Source of the DNA: Turritopsis dohrnii
Taxonomy: Eukaryota; Cnidaria; Hydrozoa; Anthoathecata; Oceaniidae
Assembly (NCBI GenBank): GCA_027922465.2
Contig: BQMF02000119.1
Location: 905,629-969,628, forward strand
Length of the DNA: 64,000 nt
Reading direction: 5' to 3'
Positions 41,919 through 52,300 of the stretch are shown in pieces. Each line of letters opens with the position of its first letter. The first letter of the stretch is position 1. The notes under the pieces are model-generated. The model was not told the DNA's origin and made no database searches. It was given only the letters and a program-made list of their open reading frames with translations. The position numbers and the translations under genes are program-made.

Positions 41919-42540
41919 ATGATGAATTCCATTGATATAAAAGCCTTCAAAGGTCTTGATGCCAACCCTGGTGGCACTCTCCAGAGATTTGAAGAATACA
42001 CCGAACGAATGGAGTTACTGTTCCAGTTAGTATTCCGAAAAGCAGACGGTACAACTTACTCTCCAAGTGATGGGGAGAGAAAAGCCATGCTGCTTTTCAA
42101 AGGTGGAAGAGACATGAAAGAACTCTTCCAACATATTGGGAAGATTGTCAATGGAGACACTTATCAGTCAACTGTCAAACAGGACAAACAGTGTTGTCCA
42201 ACGTAACATGTTTTTTTTTTCAAACTTCTTCCAAGGACAGAAGTCATTCGAGAAATGGTCACAGGAAGTAAGCAACGCCGCTAAACTCATCTCTTACGAA
42301 AATTATGATTGGAAACAAGCAGCAGTTGATGCAATAGTATTACAGACATCTAATCCAAAACTACGTGAGAGAGCTCTACAAGACAATGTGTCTTACAATG
42401 AGCTAATGCAGCTCGGAATTTCAAAAGAGCAATCTGTTAAAGTTGCTTACATGTTAGAACAAGCAAGTGGGCTAACTAATGCTGATGTCAACATCCAGTT
42501 GATGTTGAACATCTTTCTCCAATTTAACGCGTGGCAATAA
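41919..42540 (+). pseudogene. Gypsy gag fragment, frameshifted
   Basis: First frame MMNSIDIKAFKGLDANPGGT ... ERMELLFQL. Second frame from about 42136 continues FEKWSQEVSNAAKLISYENY, AAVDAIVLQTSNPKLRERAL and EQSVKVAYMLEQASG. This is the capsid-like part of Gypsy gag. The two are shifted near 42170-42210. It is cut at 42514 by an element with CGCGTTAAAT motifs. Whether it belongs to the same family as the split Gypsy cannot be told, because that copy lacks this region. Confidence 0.75.
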
Positions 42541-42946
42541 ATAATTATGTTGGACGCTACGACGCGTTAAAATTAGAATTACAAGATTTCGGCGTTCGAA
42601 GTACGCGTTAATAATTAGGGGGAAATAAATTAGGTGTGCGGGATCACCACATCCGATCCCCAAAAAGTTAGGTGTAATGATTTTGGGAAATGCACTTGCC
42701 CCGGTTTATAGAGGAAGAATCGGATGACGAAGATCCCTTTGACTTGTAATGTAATCTAAATTTGAGTGTCATTTGAAAAAATAAAAATTAAAAAAGAATT
42801 AATTGTCTTTGTTTGTCTAAGTTTCCATGTCCAAGGCTTGACTACGCGTAATAATTGGAGGAAAATTAATTACTTAGAATTCCTGCCACGCGTTAAATAA
42901 TTAGTGTAAAATTGATTACGATTTTTCGCGCGTTAAATTGGAGAAA
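42514..42946. mobile_element. 433-bp inverted-repeat element with repeated CGCGTTAA motifs
   Basis: Ends are a perfect 18-bp inverted repeat TTTCTCCAATTTAACGCG. At least four further copies of (A)CGCGTTAA/ACGCGTAA lie near both ends, like transposase-binding sites. The centre encodes on the plus strand an acidic ending (EESDDEDPFDL stop, 42700-42750) that could be the last codons of a lost transposase. Confidence 0.65.
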
Positions 42947-42977
42947 CCACCCACCGTAACATCATCCAACAACAAAG

Positions 42978-45221
42978 ATGGCTGATGCACGTGTGCGATC
43001 CTTATCCGAAAAAAAGGTCTGATAAAAATGTTTGATAGGATTCCTAATTTTTCTCTTCTCTGATTAAATAATTTCTTTTATACTTTTATTAAGACAAGAT
43101 CTAGAAGAGCAGCTAATACTAATAAACCTCCCACATTCTATGCTACATTGTACTGTCGCGAAGGCATAGATCAAGATGGTTTCAACAAGACATTCATTCA
43201 TAAAGATATAGGTAAGATTCATAGGCAATTACAACGAAGAGAATTCAGATAAGAGAGAAATGTCATAATGTGAAAATTGAATTGAGTTGAATTTGTTATA
43301 AGTGTATATTCCAGAAAAGTTTTAGAGTTGATTTTCACAAAAAACGTTTTTATGGTATTTTTACAAACAGAAGGTTGTGTTGTAACCATGTCTTATAGGC
43401 AGGCAATCCTTTTAAACTCACCTTAGCCAAACAATAACGGCGCTATTTCCTTTTCGCACCCCCTAACTGTATCTGATCCTAGCCCTAACCCTAACCCTGA
43501 CCCTAGGGGGGTGCGAAAAGGAAATAGCGCCACAATAACTTATGTTGTAGTTTTCTATAGTTAATCATTTGACAGCTACATTGTCCTTTATAACTTCAAA
43601 TCAGCCAGCAATCACAAGAAACCATTCAGAATTAATCTTAGATTAATGGATAAATTCAGTCCTGTTGATCCACACACACACCTTACTTTCGTATTTGGGA
43701 TTTTTCTTATATTCCGTATTATCATATTGTCACTAACATACAACACTAGTTTTACACGTATATTATATTTTTATTCATTATAATCAAATCAAAACATTCT
43801 TATTTCTTGCACTCCTTCGTTTTGATTTTTTTGTCATGGAAAGATGGAGTGTGTTTTGAAGAAACATTGAAAATAAAACATGAGTAATGGCACACCTGAA
43901 CGTTATGTTTATTTATTTATTTATTTATTTGGTATTGTTTTACGTGGCTAGCCTCACTCAGTTGCTATTGCATCTGCTTTCCAGGAGGGGCCACGGCTTA
44001 GGTTGGAGGCTCCGAAGTATTTGACACTCTCATGAGTGACACATACCCAATCAAGGGCCTGTGCTCTTCTGGATGACCTCCTGCAACACCCGATGTATCA
44101 TCTACCCAATTTCCCTCACATGGCATGGGTCGACCCGGTGCTACGGTACATTCACACGCGCATGGTGAATCGCCGCCAAGGGAAATTTAACCCCGACCTC
44201 TTGCATGAATTACGAGAGTGATTACCACTATACTACGGCGCCATAGCTTTCTATGTGCGTGATTAAATGCAAACCTGGAAATTTCGTTATTAACAAAACT
44301 GAACCATAATTTATAATTATTAATTTTTTTCACACATAATGTTCGCTTAAGGTGTCAATTTTTTTATACAGGATTTGGAGTTTTCACTATTCCTGAACGC
44401 AAGAAAGGAGAATTCTTACTGGAATATGCTGGAGAATTGATAGATAAGTCAGAGGGTGATAAGCGTTATGATAAAATGAAGAATCGGGACCATGTTCCTT
44501 TTATATTTTATTTCTTTGATGCTGGCAAATGTTTGTGGTAAGTTTCCAATCTATAACAATTCCATAGTTCTTAATTTGTAAGTCATGTTTAGACAGAAAA
44601 TTTGAGAAATAAGTTATTTTCCGTATTTTTCTGCCCAAAATTTATGGCTAGTTTTGTTGATTTTTGACCATAATAATTATATAGGTATATATTCACAATA
44701 TTTTGGCAATTTAATGATTTTTCATGTTTTGTTTGTGTCTTAATGTTGTGAATACTTTCTGTACTGTAGTGTTGATGCTACCACTTCAGCTCAATTGGGG
44801 AAATTTGTTAATGATTCTGCCTATCCGAACTGTCTTATCAAAGTGGTGAATGTAGATGCAAAGCCAAAACTCTGTTTATTTGCCAAGCGCGACATTCCAA
44901 GCAATGAAGAATTGAGATATGACTATGGGGAAACTAAAAATATTTGGTGGAGGAAACATGTAAGAGATGTTGTTCTTGCACTTTATTATGATTTTTAACT
45001 ATTATATATAACTGAGGCCTCACACTCATCATAATTTCCTATTTTTTCAATGTGAATAATACCTTGTTAACCTCTTACCTTTTCAGGTGAAAAAATTAAA
45101 AACAAAACTCATAACTGGAACCTATGACAGGGATTTTTCCAAGCACTTTTGGTTACTACCGTCTTTCATAGAGAAGATTGAGTTTGACAGTCCCGGAAGC
45201 TCTGCAATTTTAGATATTTAA
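42978..45221 (+). CDS. SET-domain (KMT5A-like) methyltransferase gene, five exons
   Basis: GT-AG exons: 42978-43016, 43094-43211, 44372-44537, 44770-44959, 45087-45221. The protein starts MADARVRSLSEKK, then GFGVFTIPERKKGEFLLEYAGELID, FIFYFFDAGKC, DATTSAQLGKFVNDSAYPNC and ELRYDYGE. These are the SET substrate and S-adenosylmethionine motifs, closest to KMT5A/SET8-type histone H4 methyltransferases. The usual NHS is NDS. The last exon is interrupted at 45128 by a 474-bp element, which changes the C-terminus. Without it a stop would come a few codons after TGTYD. It lies in the same orientation just upstream of the kinase/recombinase gene and may be its 5' part or a separate passenger. Confidence 0.8.
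43439..43531. mobile_element. 93-bp hairpin MITE with 8-bp target duplication
   Basis: Terminal repeats GGCGCTATTTCCTTTTCGCA and inverse, nearly joined by a short loop containing CCCTAACCCTAACCCTGACC. The target duplication ACAATAAC lies at 43431-43438 and 43532-43539. In the second intron of the SET gene. Confidence 0.88.
43905..44260. repeat. GC-richer inserted segment in SET-gene intron
   Basis: Starts after a TTTA microsatellite. It contains a 61-codon frame (44036-44221, AWVDPVLRYIHTRMVNRR) of protein-like appearance that I do not recognise. Base composition differs from the surrounding intron, so it is probably a SINE or LINE fragment. Confidence 0.4.
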
Positions 45222-45601
45222 ATCTCCACAAACAGGCCTTGTCATGAGAGGCATGTGAAGAGAGTTGAAAACTAAGATATTTTTTAATTTCATTGAATAA
45301 CATGAAAACGAGTCCTACTGGTACCACTTTCGTTTTCATATTCTTTGGTAAGGTGAAGAAATGAATGCGTGTAACAAAGGAAATTTCAAAATTACCTTAG
45401 CAAGTGGTCGTTCTCCCTAGCAACAGAATATTTGGTGAATAATGGCCTAATTACTCTCTCAAAACATGTTTTTAAACACTACGCATTAAAGAGCTAAAAA
45501 ATATTTAATTGACAATGAATGATTGAGTTTCTAAACTCAATTCAAGATTGAGTTTTAACTACCGGTAAACGGTAGTTGGAAAGTGCTTGGAAAAATCCCT
45601 G
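45128..45601. mobile_element. 474-bp inverted-repeat element inserted in the last SET exon
   Basis: Ends CAGGGATTTTTCCAAGCAC in inverted orientation, about 32 bp similar. The 5-bp target duplication TATGA lies at 45123-45127 and 45602-45606. No transposase encoded. CAGGG ends recall hAT elements but those usually duplicate 8 bp, so the superfamily is undetermined. Confidence 0.88.
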
Positions 45602-45606
45602 TATGA

Positions 45607-46349
45607 TAAGTGGACCTTATGATAAGTGGAACCTTTTTCATCAGTCCTTTATCAAAACAATTTGTTTCAGAAATTTTCGCTCTGTGTATTAAAAAAACAG
45701 CAAGGCTTAAGGAATTGCGTAAAGATTTGGACACTTGCTAGTTTATTTCAATTGATGTTTTAAGAAAATGTGTGCCAAAAAAGAAATAACGTCTTTCTTC
45801 AGAAAAAAATTATAAAGAAAAAATTAAAAATCTATCCAAAATACTGCAAATAAAATAAACCAAGTAAATAACAAACAAGAAAAGTTTGTTACATGGATTT
45901 GAAATTAGGGTTTAAAAGTTAAACTGGTTCTAGTGAAGGTTGTTCTTAACTAATACTTTATGTGGTTCACGTTCGGAATGCATTGTGTAAAGCAGGAAAG
46001 TCTGCTGACATTTTAAATGCGACCGCGACAATAAACGGCTGAGTTTAGAATATGCAAGATTTGAAACACAAGCAAACAAGCTTTATTAAGCAATAAAGCC
46101 AGCACGAAAGGAAGTTAAAACAGTCCATAAGCAATTAGAATTGAACCTCAGAGGCGTTTATAAGGAAATATGACGTTTATTGGGGTCTGCGGGGTGTTAC
46201 AGACCAGGTAGACATGGGCGGCGAGCAACGCCGCCTTGGCGGCTAGTATATAATTATTATTGTGGTCATTTTAATGGTGACAGAAAAGTAAATGTCTGCC
46301 CACTTGTTGATCACATGACTATTTGCTAAAATAAGTTTTTTATGTTTAG
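45607..46349. other. No gene seen
   Basis: AT-rich; presumably 3' region of the SET gene and leader/intron of the next. A GC-rich GGCGGCGAGCAACGCCGCC hairpin lies near 46215-46235. Confidence 0.4.
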
Positions 46350-49300
46350 GATCGTTTCAAGAAACCTTTGAACCTTAATGTAAGTTTTACCAAAACTCTT
46401 TGTTACCAGTGGATGTTGTTTTTAAAATGTTGTTTTTATTTGTATATATTTTAATTTAGAGTTCCTTTCTCAAAGGAAATGGTTATGATGTAAGTTGTTT
46501 AAAATATAAATATTAACCTTATTGTTATATACCTTAAGGGAAGAAATTTTGGCGGATGAACCAATTCTGACGCAATTCAGCAGAATTTATTTTGGCGGAT
46601 CGAGTAAAAAAATAAATTTGGCGGAAATTTATTTTGGTGGTTAAGGAAACTTTTTATATTTAGCGGGAATTAATTTTGGCGGATGTCCCCAATAATCAAT
46701 TTTCAATTAAGTGGTTTGATAAAATTAAAGAGACAAAATATTTAAATGAAAAGAGGAAAGTCCAACATATGGATCCTTTTTTTTCATAAAACAAAAACAC
46801 TAAAGTTTTTATTACAGTAATTTATGAATCAAATTCATCATCTGTAATAAAATCGAAAGGGTTTCGTTCAAAGTCAATGTTTTCATCTTCCCACTCTGAT
46901 TTTTCGTCGTTGAAATCATCTGAAACATCTGACCTCGGCAAGAAAAGAATTGGAATTAAAGACATCAGAACCTTTTTCTCACCAGTTCAGAGAGAGCCAT
47001 AATAAAGGAAGGGTCTGAAGAGACCAACAATCGTTAGTACGAATTGATTTAAAATGAAATAATGATGTGCAATGCTGAAATTCTAGCATTTCACAGCTTT
47101 AAATTCCTTTTGAAAAAAAAATTTGGCGGTTCAGGAAAATAATCAAATTTGGCGGGAATTAATTTTGGCGGACAAGCATTTAAATCAAATTTGGCGAGAA
47201 TTTATTTTGGCGGATTCCAAAAATAACTACTTTTGGCGGGAAGAAATATTGGCGGATTTTGACGGTTTTTGAAGCAATCCGCCAAATCCGCCAAAATTTC
47301 TTCCCTTAAGGTAATATGTTGTTTACTCTAAGCAATGTTTTTATATAATAATATATTTTATTAATCAATAGATAATCTATCCTTGTTATAGCCAAACGAA
47401 CCGAAAAGAAGTCTTGCTAAAGTGTCAACTATTTTAAAACATATGAAACACGACTACACAATGAATAACTGTGCTAATGGAGAAAGTGAGAAGATTGATA
47501 ACAAGGTCAGTTGATATTTGTCCAAAAGCTCATTTACTATTAAGGTCATCAGTTTTATTATATTATATCATGTCTAACTTTCAGAAAATAATGTATGAGT
47601 GTGCTCCAGAGTCATTGGTAGAAAGTAAGGAGATGGAGCAAACTTCTGAATCTAATTACTTGGTAAATACTTTTTAAATGATCCAAAGTACTTCTTGATT
47701 ATATGGATTTGTGATATTTGAAAAGATAAGAAATTTTTTCCACAGTATTAGATATGTTTTCAGTCTCCATGAATTTCATGTTTTACTTTTTTTGTTCTTA
47801 TCTTTATTTTAGCCTTCTGTAGTATCTGTTTCCACTCCTAACATAAATGAATATAAAAATTCTGTTATACTTGATGGAACATATTGTTATCAATGGAGCC
47901 AATTTCGTATAATTGAAGAGTTGGGAGAAGGCAATTTTGCCAGAGTTTATAGAGCCTCATCATCAATGTTCAGTAATAAAATAGCAATTCGTACCCCGAA
48001 AACCTCTGAAATGGCACTAATCAGAAGAAAAAAACTGAAAAGACAGGCTAATCAATTGGTTAAACTGAATCATCCTAATGTAGTTAGGTGCCATGGTTTA
48101 ATACTTGAGAAAGCTGCTTTTATTTTTGATTACTGTGGTATTCAATTAGAATATGATGGGGAAAATGTCACCATTCATTCATTATTAGGATTACTTCGTA
48201 CGGTAGAGGAAGATCTTTCATTGGTACACCGATTCAATGCAATCTCAGACATTGCTGCAGGACTTACATATTTGCATGAAGCAAGTATAATTGCTGGTGA
48301 TTTGAAACCTAACAATGTGTTGGTAAATGAAGAAGATAACCGCTATGTGTTCAAGCTGACTGACCTCAACTTCAACTCCTTTTCCACAGTACAATCTTTG
48401 ATGTCAACATCTTTCAGCTCAAAAGAAAAGTCATCATTCTATACCCTATATTATTTAGCACCTGAATTGTTAACTTCAGATTTAAATGTAAATCCAAAGC
48501 AAAACTATTCAACTGATATCTTTGCATTTGCCATTACTATGTACCAGATAATATTTCCAGAAATAGAGAACTTAGGAAACTTTACATCACATCTGCAGTT
48601 TTTACAGGCTCTAAATAGAGATTGGAGGCCAGAGATTCCTGATATCACTCACTCTAGTGTAGTTATCATGAAAGCAATTAACATCATGAAGGAAAGTTGG
48701 AACAAGGATCCATCTCTACGACCAAAGGCAAAGCAAATTTTTGAGGAATTCCAGAACATTAAAGCTTCATTAAACCCAAATAGTTGTACAGATACATATA
48801 TTAATAAGACAACAACAGAGCACAAGCAAGCACCATTATCAACAGATTCCATCATTGTTTCTAAAGAAAATGCATTTGATGAGGCAGAAAGCAGTTTATT
48901 TCTAAAAAATTCAGTTGAATTGAAAGGGAATTGTAATTTATTAAAATCGGAGGTAAGACTCGAATCTATGGGTTTCAAAATTTCAGTTATTACCCTCTCT
49001 CTGGAAATTCAGACGATAAAAATTTGACTGTTAACCTTGATGTTCTTGTTAATCAAGAATTATGCTAAATTATACCACAATTGTCAAATTACTTTTTCAT
49101 TATTACATGATTGTGTGATTTATGTCCTTGATGTTTCTAGGACGTGAATTTTGAAATAACACAAAGAAGTAAAACAGTGAATGGAGTTCTTCAAGTAGAA
49201 ATTGATATTCCCCATACAGAACAGGTATCTGCTTTTTATAGTTCATATCAACCAAAAATACGAAATAGCAACAAAATAGCAAGGTATAAGTCCTGAACTT

Positions 49301-52300
49301 TGAGACAATTTTTATGCTTATCAGGCAAATAGAAACAATCAGTTGTTGGAAGAGAATGAAGCAAAGGTTGGTCTCATTTTTAGGCTGCAGGCTAATGTTT
49401 ATGTTTTCTCATTATGAATTTCATAATTAATACTGCTTAGATGGAAGAAGTAATCCAAGAAGTCCTGAATGATGTAATGGATGGTATTGATGAAATGGTA
49501 TTGAAATCCCTTTTTTCATTTTACTAAAAATGTTTTGGGAGAAAATCCACCATACCAGAGATACATTTGTATTTTCAAACAATTTATAAGGTCAGTTGAC
49601 GATATTCTAATGAACAGCTTAATTATAAGTACATACCATAGTAAAAAGAATTACATCTCATTTAACGTATGCCTATTTGAATTGGTTTCTCAAATCATTG
49701 TATTGAAATTATGAGTACATTTTTCATTTCAGCCAGTTGATAATGACTCAGGATTATTTGGAGATTTTCCTCCGATAAGTAATACTGACTCTGAGGTACT
49801 ACATTTACCATTATTTTGAAGTACACTTTAATTGGGTATGTTAGTGTTATATAGCAGAAAGTAGTTTCATTTTGGATCTTTTTTCTGTTGAAATATTCTA
49901 AAGTTATATTTACGGTCTTGTGCAATTGTGCCCTCACTAAGAGAAATACTTGTCACAAAATGGCATAACACCAGATTTGTTTGAGTAAGCATGCACTTTT
50001 GAATGCACTTTTGAAGGACATACCATAATATATGATTTTTTTCTTGTGGAGATTCTCTCACAGCCTATGTAAAAGTTCATTAATTTTAATATTGGTGACT
50101 GTCACAGTTTAAATCCAATAAATTACACAGTTCTTTTGAGAAAATGGAATTGGACAAATATGCACAGGGAGATTAACGTCAAAATGACAATTAAACCTTG
50201 AAACCCCTCAGAAAGTCTCAATCAAACTTAATAAATTCTTTCAAATGAGTTTCTTATGTTTTAAGTCATGATTTCACTTTTCTTTGATTTGTGTAATAAT
50301 ATTGTTAAAATAAAAGGTAGATAAAGTCTCTTGATGTTGATTTTTCGAGGCTGTTTAAAAATTTTTCTTGGCCAAATATTTCATAACTAGGTGTTAATTG
50401 AATTAAATAAGTTTTGTATACGAATAGAATTTGTATAAAGATGTATTTTTCAAAACTGAATCTTCAAGTATCAATTATGTAGTTAAGGAATAGGAATTTC
50501 CTATGTCATTAAGAAATATCCTAAAAGAAATATCCTCTCTAGGTATCTGCCAGTGAAGACATTCCGGATCCTCCAAGATGTAATGAAGGAGCAGCAAAGA
50601 AGGTGTTGTGCTGTAGACATATATTTATATCTCGCATTGTGAAGTGTCCTTAATAATCCTGTTATACAAATAAAGCACACTAGTTTTATTCTTTCCACTT
50701 TATATGAAAATGTGAAATTGTTAGACTGTATGGAGTAGTGAAAAGGCTTAAGTGTATTTCATTATAACTTATCTTTACATGATTTATTTATTTAGTCACT
50801 TGATTCTGAAGAAGCTGATACATCAGTAACAAACAAAAGGAAAGTACCAAAGGTATGTTTATAAGAAGGTTTTGTGGACTATATTTTGTGTGATACTTCT
50901 CATCCAAAACTAAAAAAAATAAATAGAATGAATCTGAATCTTGTAGGAATAATTTGTCAATCCTCATTTAAATAACTTGAAATACTTAATGTAAATTATT
51001 TCTATAATTTCCCTTTCATTGTAATTTACAAAAGTAATGTTTGAATAGTGAAAATTGCATGGTGTAGAAAGATAGAATTGTCTAAGGAAGTTAATGTATC
51101 TTTAGATTCGAACTGGAAAAAAGTTTATCCGAAGAAGCAATTACGTTCGTCCATCTCGTTTATGTATCTTTTGCCAAAAGATGATCAAAAATTCTACTCT
51201 GTCAAGACATATACGGTTATGTCACAAAAATGACGAACGTGTGAAGAATGCACTCATCTCTGGGAAAAAAAAGGATATTCTTCATGCTTTTCAGACCTTC
51301 AAAAGGGAAGGAATTCTCAAATTGAACAAAGATTTAATAAAGACAGCTGAAAATCCTGTGTATCAGAGAGAGAAGGCTGCAACAAAGTGGAAGAAACTTA
51401 TTTGTTGTGGTACTTGTAATGCGTTTGTGGGGACAAGAGGCTTTAACAGACATGTGAAAAATTGTCAATTAAACAGCTGTAAAAAAAAGTTGTCTTTGCC
51501 GATGGAGTATTTTGAAGTTCCAGATATCAGGTTGAATGAGGATTTCAAAACTAACATAGTTTCCAAATTCAGGGATGATAAAATCGGAAAGATTTGTAGA
51601 ACGGATGAACTCATTTTGAAAATTGGTTCGATATTTTACGGCAAAATAAAAGCAAAGGCGGAAAAAAAGGTGCAGCTAAGGAAAACAATAAGATTAGAAA
51701 TGAGGAGGCTTGGACACTTGTATAACATCTTTTTGAAGGAGAAGTTGGTTAATAAAACGTATGGAAATGCAGGTGATATGTTTCTTAGATCAAATTTTGA
51801 TTATCTGAGGGAATCTATTGATTCTTACGCCGACTCAGATTCTGGGAAGTTAAAACCAGGACTGAAAGAAAATTTGCGTTACTTATTATTAAGAAGTGCT
51901 AAAGTCATCAAAGCCTTGTTACTTGCTGAAAATAAAGACAAAGAAGCTGGCGAGTTAGATAAATTTGTTGCAGTATTTGAAGTATGGAAAGAGCACATGT
52001 TTGGTGATGCGAAGTATGAACTTAACAAAAGAAGACAGATTAATTTAAGAAAACCTGAACAACTACCGCTTGAAGAAGATGTACAGTTAATACGCTCTCA
52101 TATTATATCAACATTGCAACAGCTATGTGCAGACCCATACAAAATGGTTGAGGAAAGCGATTTTGTCCAAATTCGAGACTGTTCTTGCACAAGGCTAACT
52201 CTCCTTAATGCTAGGAGAGGGGGAGAACCCGCAAGAATGTCCATTGAAGAATGGAATGAAGCAAGATTGGATAAATGGATAGACAACCAAAGGGTATCGG

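Noticed and set aside
43480..43503. Interstitial telomere
   Set aside because: Only about three CCCTAA-like units, entirely inside the loop of a small MITE.
47921..49027. Kinase gene starting at the ATG at 47921
   Set aside because: The open frame and splice acceptor extend upstream to 47813 and earlier exons, so this ATG is internal (before the Gly loop is complete).
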